Shown here piece after piece: positions 1 to 8,716 of a stretch of DNA of 64,000 nt. Every line of letters begins with the position of its first letter. Position 1 is the first letter of the stretch. A program made the translations under genes and the position numbers. The notes under the pieces were generated by a model. That model made no database searches and had not been told where the DNA came from. It saw only the letters and a list, made by a program, of their open reading frames with translations. The stretch is taken from the NCBI RefSeq assembly GCF_018728565.1, contig NZ_JACSOI010000005.1, forward strand, positions 186,001-250,000. Reading direction: 5' to 3'. This DNA comes from Zobellia russellii. GTDB lineage: Bacteria > Bacteroidota > Bacteroidia > Flavobacteriales > Flavobacteriaceae.

Positions 1-8
1 CGACCGAC

Positions 9-597
9 CCGTACATTGTTTCCAAAATTATCTGTAAGCCTTGATTTTTTTGTTTCTTTTTTTATCAAGAAAAAAAGATAAATAAAAACCTTGCTGGTTA
101 GCATGTTGAATTCTATTTGACATAATGTTAGAAGTACCTAAAGAAAAGATAAAACAAGACGGGAGGTTAGCAAGGGCTAAGAATTTTGCTCGCAGAGAAA
201 ATTTTAGCTGTTGCGGCTAACTGACGAGAATGTCGTAGAAAAAAATCTTGCAGAGATTTCCTCGAATACACGAATTTTAAACAAACCTAAAAGGCAAGCT
301 TTTAAATGGCGTTGGCAAGTGGCGGGAAATTGTGTTTAAATTTAAAATGCGATTAAGCATTTTAGAATTTAAAAAGCAATCGAGCGCTTGGTAGCGGCTA
401 TTTTACATAACGGCAAATTATGAGTACAGACGAAAGGTTTGTCGTGAGGGTTGCGGAATTTCTAAGTTTGGAATACATTTTCTTTTGTGTGCAAAATTTT
501 CTTGTAGCGTAAATTAAACAGGTTGACGACCCTGTTGGTAATTCGCTTAAAAGCTACAAATGTGAGGGATATTTTACATAATAGAATTATGACTTAC
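9..597. repeat. Long direct repeat, copy A (non-coding)
   Basis: About 590 bases that recur in the same orientation at 6314-6904, from the shared CCGTACATTGTTTCC to the second TATTTTACATAA motif. Stop codons interrupt every frame. It holds several hairpins, including a poly-T/poly-A stem around ATCAAG near 60-82 and an AAAATGC/GCATTTT stem near 346-364. The motif TATTTKACATAAYG occurs at 114, 399 and 570. The bases from 598 to 860 hold no gene; a related CATAATG/TTATGTAA pair is seen near 690-715. The repeat may extend left past the window edge. I know no name for this family. Confidence 0.85.
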
Positions 598-860
598 GTT
601 TTTCATTAAACCTTTACGGTATGTTGGCAGCCGCATCATCTTTCTTGAATATTGCTTCAGCTTTTGGGCTAAACCAATATTACAAAATGTATCATAATGT
701 CTTGCGTTATGTAACTTGAGCTTTGATTAAAAGCGAAAGTTGTTACATTCTCTCCATTTTTTTCTTTCTAAAAGCTTTCTTCTCGAAAGATAATGGAACA
801 CTTATTAACTGACCGACGGCAGGAGGGAAAGCAATGTGTGTGGAATGATTTTAACCTCAA

Positions 861-1775
861 TTAATTAATAGAGGCCCTAAATTCTTTAGGCGAATGCCCT
901 ACCTTTTGTTTGAATAGACGACTAAAATGCTGTGGATATTTAAAACCCAATTCATATGCTATTTCACTTACAGATTTGTTAGGGTCAAAGATTTTTTCTT
1001 TGCCCACATCAATAAGTTTTATCTGTATATATTCTTGGGCAGATATTCCAGTTTGCTTTTTGACCAAATCACCAAAGTAATTTGAGGACAGATGTAATTG
1101 GCCTGCGAAATAGCCAACAGAGGGTAAGCCGTTAGTTTTAGGTTTATCTGATAAAAAATAATCCCTCAATAGCGTATCAAACTTTTCTAAAGCGCCTTTA
1201 TTGACAACTTCGCGGGTAATAAATTGGCGGTCATAAAATCGTAGGCAGTAATCTAAAAACAACTCTATATTGGTTACGATTAGTTTCTTGCTGTGTTTGT
1301 CTATCGGCTGCTCCAATTCAAACTGAATTTTTTCCAACAAACTTAAAATCACTTTTCGTTCTTTAGCCGATAAATGCAAAGCTTCATTACTAGAATAGGT
1401 AAAGAAATTAAACTCCTGAATCTTTTTAGCCAAATTAGTGCCCAATAGTAGGTCTGGGTGAAAGAGTAATGCATAGCCTTTGGGAACATAATCTGGGGCG
1501 AACCCGCCAAATTCAATGGTTTGGTTAGGTGCCATAAAGACCAATGTCCCTTCATCATAATCATAAGCATTCCCGCCATACATCAATTTACACCCAACAG
1601 CATCTTTTAGGAAGATGGCATAGCAACTATAATGAAAACCGTCGTAAGGCATATTGGTGTATCCGCTTTTACTTACGTTGTCAAAATCTACAATACCCAC
1701 CAACGGATGTAGCACTTCACAATTTCGCAGTTTAAAGTAATCTGCAATGGTTTTTATCTCTAAAATATTCTTCAC
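861..1775 (-). CDS. AraC family transcriptional regulator
   Basis: A DNA-binding regulator of about 304 residues. The N-terminal two thirds look like a cupin-type sensing domain, with no recognisable ligand site. The last ~95 residues are an AraC double helix-turn-helix, with helices around GYFAGQLHLSSNYF and the family signature around SVSEIAYELGFKYPQHFSRLF. The reading frame is open to a TTG at 1781, but GTG at 1775 gives the more natural start MKNILEIK. It is divergent from the secreted-enzyme operon starting at 1930, so it probably controls that operon and perhaps itself. The inducer cannot be told from sequence. Family call is secure; the target is inferred. Confidence 0.9.
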   Translation of the reverse strand: MKNILEIKTIADYFKLRNCEVLHPLVGIVDFDNVSKSGYTNMPYDGFHYSCYAIFLKDAVGCKLMYGGNAYDYDEGTLVFMAPNQTIEFGGFAPDYVPKGYALLFHPDLLLGTNLAKKIQEFNFFTYSSNEALHLSAKERKVILSLLEKIQFELEQPIDKHSKKLIVTNIELFLDYCLRFYDRQFITREVVNKGALEKFDTLLRDYFLSDKPKTNGLPSVGYFAGQLHLSSNYFGDLVKKQTGISAQEYIQIKLIDVGKEKIFDPNKSVSEIAYELGFKYPQHFSRLFKQKVGHSPKEFRASIN

Positions 1776-1793
1776 GACCAATTGAATTTAAAA

Positions 1794-1826
1794 TAAAGAT
1801 AACCTATTGACTACCATGTAGTCAAA
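1794..1826 (-). promoter_or_regulatory. Candidate promoter of the AraC gene
   Basis: Read on the minus strand: TTTG (1826-1823), a 21-base gap, then TATCTTTA (1801-1794). This is close to the Bacteroidota pattern TTTG-N19-TAnnTTTG. It would place the transcription start about a dozen bases before the GTG/TTG start. Confidence 0.45.
1807..1825. promoter_or_regulatory. Palindromic operator candidate
   Basis: TTGACTAC-CAT-GTAGTCAA is a perfect 8-bp inverted repeat with a 3-base centre. It lies between the AraC gene and the divergent operon, inside the spacer of the AraC gene's candidate promoter. A dimeric regulator bound here would cover that promoter, which suggests autoregulation. AraC proteins more often bind direct repeats, so another protein may bind here. 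Confidence 0.45.
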
Positions 1827-1929
1827 CCCTGATCTTAAAATCTGTAATTATGGTATAAACATCCGTTATTTGGGTATTACTCAGCCTTCTTTCTTATCCT
1901 AATTTTGTTCTGAAAGAAATTAACCCCTT

Positions 1930-2712
1930 ATGAATAAAGTAGTTACGTTAGTAGTGTCCCTTTTGTTATCAACCATGTACGCACAAGAAAGTGGTTCTGA
2001 AAATCACCCTAAATTTCTAGATGATTTTAGGGCTACTGCAAGTATTACCCATAATGGCGTATCATTGGTTCCTTCTTTTTCTTTAGGTAACCCTGCTTTG
2101 TTGTTCGATTTAAAGTTTACCAAGGGAAAGCTAAGTTTTGAACCCGATATGCGCTTTTCACTAGAAGGCAAACCATGGACCATGTTGTTTTGGTTACGCT
2201 ATAAGGCAATTGAAAAAGAAAAGTTCTCGCTTAGAGTAGGCGCACACCCTGGACTCAATTTTAGAACGGTCAATGTAATTCGCAATGGGCAGAATGAGGA
2301 ACTGTTAGAATCAAGAAGATATATAGGCGCAGAAGTGGTACCCAATTATAAAATAACAGAGCGATTTAGCGTAGGTATATATTATTTATATGGGCGTGGT
2401 CTAGATGAAGGTGTAAAAGAGACCAATTTCTTGGTAGTAAATGCTTCCTTTACACAAATACCCCTTTCAAAAACTGTATTTATGAATTTTACGCCACAAG
2501 TTTACTATCTTACTTCAGACAAATTAACCGGTTATTATACTTCTGCATTTTTGACCTTGGCGAAAAGAAATTGTCCCTTTTCTTTAACAGCGGTGGTAAA
2601 CAAAGGAATCAGCACACAAATCTTGCCCGATGACGATTTTACATGGAGCGTGTTGTTGAATTATAGCTTTCCATCATCAGGAAAAGCTAGGAATTTGAAG
2701 AGAAAAATATAA
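1930..2712 (+). CDS. Secreted, probable outer-membrane beta-barrel protein
   Basis: 260 residues with a signal peptide ending near TMYAQ. The rest is rich in alternating aromatic/polar strands (for example FSVGIYYLYGRG, FMNFTPQVYYL) and ends in a strand-like WSVLLNYSF followed by a short basic tail, as expected for a small outer-membrane barrel. No enzymatic motif is seen. It opens the plus-strand run 1930-6112, with gaps of 15-40 bases between genes. A TAATTTTG box lies upstream near 1900-1910. The role is unknown; it may form a pore or scaffold for the secreted enzymes that follow. Confidence 0.6.
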   Translation: MNKVVTLVVSLLLSTMYAQESGSENHPKFLDDFRATASITHNGVSLVPSFSLGNPALLFDLKFTKGKLSFEPDMRFSLEGKPWTMLFWLRYKAIEKEKFSLRVGAHPGLNFRTVNVIRNGQNEELLESRRYIGAEVVPNYKITERFSVGIYYLYGRGLDEGVKETNFLVVNASFTQIPLSKTVFMNFTPQVYYLTSDKLTGYYTSAFLTLAKRNCPFSLTAVVNKGISTQILPDDDFTWSVLLNYSFPSSGKARNLKRKI

Positions 2713-2748
2713 AGTATCGATTAAAGATTCCCCAAAAAAAAGTAAATC

Positions 2749-3864
2749 ATGATAAAGCTAAACTATCTATTTGTACTTGGAAGCACATTACTTCTTATTG
2801 GCTGTACCGAACAAAGCAAACAGGTAACTCAAAAACCTATAAAGTCTAATGATGTTATCTCTATTCAACAACAGGGTACTTTTGCCGTTGGCGGTACGGT
2901 TAAGAAAAGCCCAGGGGAATTTGACCCTATTGCTCACGGAGCATTCAATCCTTCAAATCAAAGTAATGTGGGACAAACGCTTCACGGGGACCATGCTTCG
3001 GTTTTATATCAAATTCCTACAGAACCACGTAATCTCCCATTAGTATTTTGGCATGGTTACGGTCAGTCTATGCGTACATGGCAAAGCACCCCAGATGGTA
3101 GAGAAGGCTTTCAAAGTATTTTTCTAAAAAAACGTTTCCCTGTATATTTATTAGATCAGCCCAGAAGGGGACTGGCAGGACAAAGTTCAGCACCAAAAAC
3201 AATTGAGGCAAGAACCGAGGATCAACTATGGTTCGGTATATTTAGAATGGGAGAGGGAGTTAATTTTTATCCAGACATTCAGTTTTCGAAGGATCCCGAA
3301 GCTCTAAATCAATTTTTCCGTCGCAGTACTCCAGATACGGGACCTTTAAGTATCAATCTCAATATTGACGCTGTTACCGCATTGTTTGAAAAAATTGGTG
3401 AAGGAATACTTGTTACCCATTCCCACAGTGGCGGACAAGGTTGGAGTACCGCTCTAAAGAATGACCACATAAAAGCTATTGTAGCTTACGAACCTGGTAG
3501 TAATTTTATTTTTCCTGACAATGACATTCCAGACCCTATCGCTTATGTGGGCGGAACATTAAGTGCCAAAGGTATTCCGGCGGAAGAATTTAAAAAACTG
3601 ACCAAAATCCCCATTGTAATCTATTATGGGGATTACATTCCTGAAACTGAAGTCGAAAATCCTGGTCAAGATCAATGGCGTGCTGCACTTCGTATGGCAA
3701 AGAAGTGGACCAAAGCAGTTAATGATGCCGGAGGAGATGTAAGCTTAGTGGTATTACCTGAAATTGGCATTAAAGGCAATACACACTTCCCCATGTCCGA
3801 TTTAAACAATCAACAAATAGCCGATTTAATGTATGACTGGCTTAAAGAAAAAGAATTGAATTAA
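2749..3864 (+). CDS. Alpha/beta hydrolase-fold lipoprotein
   Basis: 371 residues. A lipoprotein signal ends in the lipobox LLIGC (Cys19). The fold is recognisable from the oxyanion-loop region FWHGYGQSMRTW, the LLDQPRRGLAGQS turn (a common DQxGxGxS position) and the nucleophile elbow THSHSGGQGW with Ser227. The elbow has His-Ser-His-Ser instead of the usual GxSxG. A candidate catalytic His is in KGNTHFPMSD near the C-terminus. It probably hydrolyses an ester or related small molecule at the cell envelope. Substrate unknown. Followed after 31 bases by two NTF2-like genes. Confidence 0.75.
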   Translation: MIKLNYLFVLGSTLLLIGCTEQSKQVTQKPIKSNDVISIQQQGTFAVGGTVKKSPGEFDPIAHGAFNPSNQSNVGQTLHGDHASVLYQIPTEPRNLPLVFWHGYGQSMRTWQSTPDGREGFQSIFLKKRFPVYLLDQPRRGLAGQSSAPKTIEARTEDQLWFGIFRMGEGVNFYPDIQFSKDPEALNQFFRRSTPDTGPLSINLNIDAVTALFEKIGEGILVTHSHSGGQGWSTALKNDHIKAIVAYEPGSNFIFPDNDIPDPIAYVGGTLSAKGIPAEEFKKLTKIPIVIYYGDYIPETEVENPGQDQWRAALRMAKKWTKAVNDAGGDVSLVVLPEIGIKGNTHFPMSDLNNQQIADLMYDWLKEKELN

Positions 3865-3895
3865 ATAATTTAAAGCATAGCTAACACTAAATATT

Positions 3896-4429
3896 ATGAA
3901 AAATATAAAGAGAATCACCCTTATTTTAGCCCTCATAGGAACTACTTTTTCAATTGCACAGGAGTCCATTATCCCGAAAGATAAACTAGTAGATACCGTA
4001 CACGAGAATGAAACGGAATATGATTCCTTAAAAAATACAGATACTATTAAAAAAGAGCTTTTAAAATTATCAAAATACAAATGGCAATGGATGGCAGACA
4101 AGGATGTTGATAAATTGGCTGTGCTTTTCCACGACAAATCCAAATTTGTACATATGAGCGGTTCTTGGAAAAAGGACAGGGAACTTGAAATTATTGAATC
4201 GGGCAGCATTTGGTATAAAAACGCAGCGGTTCATGATGTTGCTGTGGAAGTATTTGGAGACGATACCGCTGTACTCTGGAATAGAATCACCTTAACTGCC
4301 CACGTTCGTGGCAACGATGTTTCTAATGAATTTACAGTAACCGAAGTCTATAAAAAAGAAGCTAATGATTGGAAGCTGCTTGATTTAACCTTTAGCAGTG
4401 TGCGCGATACACACAAAATAGAACATTAA
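3896..4429 (+). CDS. Secreted NTF2-like (DUF4440-type) protein, copy 1
   Basis: 177 residues with a signal peptide (cleavage near FSIAQ), a ~30-residue linker, then an NTF2/SnoaL-like cone domain starting at LSKYKWQWMADKDVDKL and ending KLLDLTFSS. Proteins of this fold bind small hydrophobic ligands or act as isomerases or cyclases, but no catalytic residue can be assigned. The domain closely matches that of the next gene (both have KWQWMADKD, then FVHM/YVHM and EL.II.SG.IWYK), so the two arose by tandem duplication. This copy carries the extra linker. Confidence 0.75.
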   Translation: MKNIKRITLILALIGTTFSIAQESIIPKDKLVDTVHENETEYDSLKNTDTIKKELLKLSKYKWQWMADKDVDKLAVLFHDKSKFVHMSGSWKKDRELEIIESGSIWYKNAAVHDVAVEVFGDDTAVLWNRITLTAHVRGNDVSNEFTVTEVYKKEANDWKLLDLTFSSVRDTHKIEH

Positions 4430-4449
4430 TAACATAAAAATCAAAAACG

Positions 4450-4890
4450 ATGAACACCAAAATAATTTTAATTGCACTTCTTTCTGTATTCAGCATTGGG
4501 CTAACCTTCTCACAAACCTTGGTTGAGCAGGAAATTAAAGAGCTCTCGAAAAACAAATGGCAATGGATGGCAGATAAGGACACCGAAAAACTGGGCCAAC
4601 TATTTCATGAAAATGCCCAATATGTACATATGGGCGGATATTGGGGCACCGAGCGTGAATTGGGAATTATTAAAAGTGGCGGTATATGGTATAAAGAAGC
4701 GATTGTTAAAGATGCTACTGTAGCTGTAACAGGTGATACTGCGATACTTCTTAACACCATTACCCTGGTGGCAGAAGTAGGCGGTAACGAAGTGACCAAC
4801 CCGTTTGTAGTGACCGAAGTATACCAAAAAATAGGGGGGAGCTGGAAACTGCTAAACCTCTCTTTTGTAAAACAGATGGTTAGGGAATAA
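4450..4890 (+). CDS. Secreted NTF2-like (DUF4440-type) protein, copy 2
   Basis: 146 residues. A signal peptide ends near LTFSQ and the NTF2-like domain follows almost at once (LSKNKWQWMADKDTEKLGQLF). It is a paralogue of the preceding gene, which starts 554 bases upstream, and lacks that gene's N-terminal linker. The 20-base gap and shared orientation place it in the same transcript. It may form a heterodimer with copy 1, since NTF2-like domains usually dimerise; that is inference. No active-site residues can be assigned from sequence alone. Confidence 0.75.
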   Translation: MNTKIILIALLSVFSIGLTFSQTLVEQEIKELSKNKWQWMADKDTEKLGQLFHENAQYVHMGGYWGTERELGIIKSGGIWYKEAIVKDATVAVTGDTAILLNTITLVAEVGGNEVTNPFVVTEVYQKIGGSWKLLNLSFVKQMVRE

Positions 4891-4905
4891 AAGAAAGATA
4901 AAAGT

Positions 4906-5625
4906 ATGAAAATGAGACTTATAATGTGTTTATTTATTGTTCTTGGATATCAATTGAACGCTCAAAATACTGAAGTAGCTACGGTTCGTTTATCAGAACA
5001 AGAAAAGGGTATCATTTTAATTGCTAGTTATACGGCACAGGGCAAGTTGGTAAACCTGAGGGATGCTCTAAACGAAGGCTTGAACAACGGACTTACAATC
5101 AACGAAATCAAAGAGGTTTTGGTGCATTTGTATGCCTATGCCGGTTTTCCAAGAAGTATACGTGGGTTGCAAACTTTTTTGGGAGTTTTGGATGACCGAA
5201 AAAGCAAAGGAATAATAGATGAAAGAGGAGTGGAAGCATCTCCGATTTCCGAAACACAAGACAAATATGATATAGGCAAGAAAATTTTAGAAAGCCTGGT
5301 AGATAGGTCTTTAGACGGACCAAAGCCTGCATATCAAGAATTCTCACCAGAGGTGGACCGATTCTTAAAAGAACATTTATTTGCCGATATTTTTGAGCGC
5401 GATGTGCTTAGCCATAAACAGCGTGAATTGGTAACCATATCGGTAATTGCAAGTTTGGGAACCTTAGAGCCCATGTTAAAAAGCCATTTAAATCTTTCGT
5501 TAAACGTTGGTTGGCAACAAGAACAATTGCTTCAGTTCACCAAAGTACTAGAAGGAACTACGACGACCGAGAACGCAAAAGCAGCAAAAATTGTACTTAA
5601 AGAAGTACTTGATAATCGAAAATAA
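4906..5625 (+). CDS. Secreted double-domain carboxymuconolactone decarboxylase family protein
   Basis: 239 residues with a signal peptide (cleavage near YQLNAQ). Two CMD/AhpD-like helical repeats are visible. The first is around LSEQEKGIILIASYTAQG to FPRSIRGLQTFLGVL. The second is around LSHKQRELVTISVIASLGTLEPMLKSHLNLSLNVGW. There is no CxxC pair, so it is not an AhpD-type peroxidase; it resembles PcaC-like or uncharacterised CMD proteins. Export of a CMD protein is less usual and fits the other exported members of this operon. The cupin gene follows after 13 bases. Substrate unknown. Confidence 0.85.
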   Translation: MKMRLIMCLFIVLGYQLNAQNTEVATVRLSEQEKGIILIASYTAQGKLVNLRDALNEGLNNGLTINEIKEVLVHLYAYAGFPRSIRGLQTFLGVLDDRKSKGIIDERGVEASPISETQDKYDIGKKILESLVDRSLDGPKPAYQEFSPEVDRFLKEHLFADIFERDVLSHKQRELVTISVIASLGTLEPMLKSHLNLSLNVGWQQEQLLQFTKVLEGTTTTENAKAAKIVLKEVLDNRK

Positions 5626-5638
5626 TAATAGTGAAGAG

Positions 5639-6112
5639 ATGAAAATTAATCCCCTATATAGTATATTTTTTATTTTAGCCCTGTTGATTGGTTGCAATGA
5701 AGCAAAAGAAATTCATAAGGATGCTGCCTTGTTTTCGAAAGGTGAAAAAATCACCAATGAAAATTTTACGGGCACCGCGTGGCTAAATATGTTGGCTACA
5801 CCAGATAGTTTAAACACCATGTATGCCGGCTTGGTCACTTTTGAATCTGGCGCACGTACTAACTGGCATTCGCATCCTGCGGGACAAATTCTCATTGTTA
5901 CCAAAGGTGAAGGCTATTACCAAGAAGAAGGAAAAAGTAAACGTGTGCTTCGCCAAGGCGAAACCATAAAATGCCTGCCCAACATAAAACATTGGCATGG
6001 GGCTAGCCAAAATTCCAAATTTGCTCATATAGCAATTTCAAGTCGCGATAAAGGACCCGCGCAGTGGTTTAAACCGGTTTTAGACGAAGAATATAATGGT
6101 AAATCTGAATAA
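5639..6112 (+). CDS. Cupin-domain lipoprotein with a His-His-Gln-His metal site
   Basis: 157 residues from the ATG at 5639; an upstream in-frame ATG overlaps the previous gene and would bury the signal peptide. The lipobox is LLIGC (Cys19). The cupin has NWHSHPAGQ (His77, His79, Gln83) and KHWHGAS (His118). Both the ligand set and the spacing match the manganese cupin hydroxynitrile lyases of the Granulicella type. Most relatives of that group have unknown roles, so lyase activity is only a possibility. Last gene of the run; CMD and cupin genes of this kind often travel together. Confidence 0.8.
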   Translation: MKINPLYSIFFILALLIGCNEAKEIHKDAALFSKGEKITNENFTGTAWLNMLATPDSLNTMYAGLVTFESGARTNWHSHPAGQILIVTKGEGYYQEEGKSKRVLRQGETIKCLPNIKHWHGASQNSKFAHIAISSRDKGPAQWFKPVLDEEYNGKSE

Positions 6113-6313
6113 TTTTCTATTCAAACGTAGTTTCTTAAAATGTTGGTTTTTGAAGTAAACGTTAGGGCCTAAGAGAATTTTGGCAAAACAATAGGCGAGG
6201 GGAGCGACCATATTCTAGAGGGTTGTTAATAAGGCTTGTTGCCCAGTATAATGTTTCAAGTAGTTCAAAGCGGTCTTAAGGTTTACAATGCTTTCTAGAA
6301 TATAGCGCCTGAG

Positions 6314-6875
6314 CCGTACATTGTTTCCAAAATTATCTGTTTGCCTTGATTTTTTTATTTCTTTTTTTATCAAGAAAAAAAGATAAATAGAAACCTTACT
6401 GGTTATAGTGTTGAATTCTATTTGACATAATATTATAAGTACCTAAAGAAAAGCTTCAAACAAGACGTGAGGTTAGCAAGGGCTAAGAATTTTGCTCGCA
6501 GAGAAAATTTTTGCTGTTGCGACAATCTGACGAGAATGCTGTAGAAAAAAATCTTGCACATATTTCCTCGAATACTTAAATTTTAAACAAACCTAAAAGG
6601 CTAGCTTTTAAATGGCGTTGGCAAGCGGTGGCAAATTGTGTTTAAATTTAAAATGCGTTTTTCAGCATTTTGGAATTTAAAAAGCAATCGAGTGTTTGGC
6701 AGCGGCTATTTTACATAACGGCAAATTATAGATACAGCTACGAGGTTGTCGCTGGGGTTCTGAGAATTTGAAATTTTCTGAAAAGTTTATTCTATATTCA
6801 AATATTGAAGCTACGTAAATTAAACAAGTTGATGACCCTGTTAGTAATTCTCTTAAAAGCTATGAGCTTAAGGGA

Positions 6876-6904
<29 letters not shown>
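6314..6904. repeat. Long direct repeat, copy B (non-coding)
   Basis: Second copy of the 9-597 element, at an offset of about 6305 bases and clearly similar throughout. The AAAATGC/GCATTTT stem is kept (near 6651-6671) while its loop changes from GATTAA to a longer T-rich one. TATTTKACATAAYG motifs sit at 6419, 6707 and 6876. Together the copies bracket the AraC regulator and its operon. The bases 6113-6313 before it hold no convincing gene. Confidence 0.85.
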
Positions 6905-6976
<72 letters not shown>

Positions 6977-7025
6977 TAAACACCACTATCCTCTCGTTCA
7001 AACCTCTTGCAACCAAAATATAATG

Positions 7026-7349
7026 TTATACGCTCTTTACGTAACGGTCCACGTCATTTACGAACACGTCAAAGCCTTGTACGTAGTTTAAGAAGAGACG
7101 GTAACAACGCGCTGAGGCATTGGGGTCTTGACGTAACTTTTGGCTAATGTTTTTGTTGGTATCCCGTAAGATTCGGGCTTCGGCTTTTAAATCATCTAAA
7201 CGCATGAACTGGTCATACGTTTGTGGTTCACACGTATAAGAACATAATTTGGCGTAAAGCTGTGCTACAACCTTTAAATTTCGTTCTAATCTTTGTAATT
7301 GTAGTTCCGTGGTTTGAATGTCTTCTTGCCTCGTAAATATTCCTTCCAT
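7026..7349 (-). CDS. Small coiled-coil protein of unknown function, paralogue 1
   Basis: 107 residues, no signal peptide or membrane segment, rich in Lys, Arg, Glu and Leu and predicted mainly helical. It shares a core with the gene at 7481-7819: LERN..., then L..KL.SY.CEP.TY, then R...L...... L...N..I. The conserved SYxCEPxTY piece has the only clearly invariant Cys. I do not recognise the family. The two genes lie in tandem, 131 bases apart, with a T-rich gap that could carry a separate promoter. It could be a structural or regulatory helical protein; nothing more can be said. Confidence 0.6.
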   Translation of the reverse strand: MEGIFTRQEDIQTTELQLQRLERNLKVVAQLYAKLCSYTCEPQTYDQFMRLDDLKAEARILRDTNKNISQKLRQDPNASARCYRLFLNYVQGFDVFVNDVDRYVKSV

Positions 7350-7480
7350 ATCAAACCTAATCTATAGTGTATCCTTGATTTTACCGTCGTCAAAGATACA
7401 CTACAAACAGGCAGATAAATACTACAAACAATTAATTAACTTAACATTTACATTTGCTTAAAAATCAACCACATAGAGAA

Positions 7481-7819
7481 TTAGTGGCTGGTGCAAATGT
7501 CCAGGTATTCGGCCACACCGTCATTTAATCTTCTAAACTCCGTAAGCTGTCTTTTAGCGCGTTCCAAATGAACATTTACGGTTTTACGGGTGTCTTTTAA
7601 GGAGTTAATGATTTCACGGTTAGAATGGGTTAAGGAATCCATTGTAGTCCGTAAGGTTTCTATTCGTTCATAAAGCGAATAGGTTTTTGGTTCGCAACGG
7701 TAAGAATTGAGCTTGGTGCGTAATTGCACCAAATCTTTTTGGTTGCGTTCGAGTCTTACGACAATAGCATTTTTGTCATTTTCCTCTACTCTTGATGCGG
7801 GCTGTTGAGTTGTTGTCAT
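7481..7819 (-). CDS. Small coiled-coil protein of unknown function, paralogue 2
   Basis: 112 residues, helical and strongly charged, with no export signal. It aligns with the 7026 gene through VVRLERNQKDLVQLRTKL, SYRCEPKTY and the following heptad-like segment, then diverges. The C-terminus is EYLDICTSH. Tandem duplication is the simplest origin. No domain is recognised and no neighbour suggests a function: the next genes upstream, a small secreted protein and YceI, are unrelated. Confidence 0.6.
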   Translation of the reverse strand: MTTTQQPASRVEENDKNAIVVRLERNQKDLVQLRTKLNSYRCEPKTYSLYERIETLRTTMDSLTHSNREIINSLKDTRKTVNVHLERAKRQLTEFRRLNDGVAEYLDICTSH

Positions 7820-8184
7820 AGGTGCAGGATTTTGGGTTGTTGAGATAAACTGTGTTACTCTAAGTTATAAAAAAAATCCTACAATTTTAGACTTAACTAT
7901 CATATAATCAGACTTTAACATTAAATTAATGTTCTTTGCTATACTATGTCCTCAGTCCAATTTCAGTTTTTATCCAAAAGTTATTAACAGCTAAACTACT
8001 GGTTTCTAGTTGTTCATGACCGTCTTTCGGCAATAAAAATTAACAAATAGCATGGTTTGCTCAAAATCGCATTTTTCAATGCTGAAAGTGTTAAAATTTC
8101 ATTTCAGACCAAAAGGGACTCAATTTTCACTTCTGGAACTAGCTAAAATTCAGCTTAAAAGGTCAAAAAAGTGAAGTGAACAGC
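7820..8184. other. Long intergenic region without a recognised gene
   Basis: AT-rich, with short open frames only and no tRNA-like fold seen. It lies upstream of the minus-strand gene at 7481-7819, so it probably carries that gene's promoter. At its right edge it meets the terminator of the 8248 gene. No repeat shared with the rest of the window was noticed. Confidence 0.5.
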
Positions 8185-8225
8185 AAAAAATACCCTCATA
8201 AAGCAGTGCGCTCCATGAAGGTATT
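8185..8225 (-). terminator. Rho-independent terminator of the 8248 gene
   Basis: On the minus strand the stem AATACCTTCAT / ATGAGGGTATT (one mismatch) encloses a 15-base loop and is followed by a run of T's. It begins about 22 bases after the stop of the 8248-8574 gene. Confidence 0.7.
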
Positions 8226-8247
8226 CTAGTTTAGGTGGTTTTTACTC

Positions 8248-8574
8248 TTAATCTTCGTCTTCAAATTCAATTTCGGCCATGGTCCGGTTCAACCGGTTAG
8301 AAAATGGCTCGGTGATCAAATCTTCAAGCAATCGTTGTCTTTTTCGTTCGGAAATATCCAATGTATCTAATATTTCACGTCTACGTTCTGTTTTAGCAAT
8401 CCGTTCTTCCCTTAATTTCATACGCTCCTCTACGGTTAGGATGGCTTTGGGCTCAAAACGCTCCATAACGGTGTATTTCGTAATCTCAGATTTTTTTTCT
8501 TTGATCTCTTGTGCAGACAATCCGCATGTACCTACAAGAACGCAGGCAGCTATCATAAAAAGGGGGTTTTTCAT
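8248..8574 (-). CDS. Small secreted charged protein of unknown function
   Basis: 108 residues. A signal peptide (MKNPLFMIAACVLVG) is cleaved near GLSAQ. The mature part is highly charged and helical (EERMKLREERIAKTERRREIL...) and ends in an acidic tail EIEFEDED. No domain is recognised. The composition resembles small periplasmic helical chaperone-like proteins, but the LTxxQ motifs of the CpxP/Spy family are absent, so that is not claimed. It stands alone, divergent from yceI, and has its own terminator at 8185-8225. Confidence 0.6.
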   Translation of the reverse strand: MKNPLFMIAACVLVGTCGLSAQEIKEKKSEITKYTVMERFEPKAILTVEERMKLREERIAKTERRREILDTLDISERKRQRLLEDLITEPFSNRLNRTMAEIEFEDED

Positions 8575-8716
8575 AATTACTTCATATTAGTTCTTTTATA
8601 AAGATAGTGATTTACCCAAAACAGTACTATTTTGCACCTCAGATTCCGTTTACAGCGATAAATTTGTTCATATTATCGGTAATTTATACTAACTTATTTT
8701 CCAAACCTAGAATATC

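Noticed and set aside
3826-4209. A 127-codon minus-strand open frame across the NTF2-like gene
   Set aside because: Shadow; the plus-strand gene has a signal peptide and a paralogue next door.
6113-6313. Possible remnant of a transposase before repeat copy B
   Set aside because: A few codons (VVQSGLKVYNAF) have a protein-like look, but stops interrupt every frame and no terminal repeats were found.
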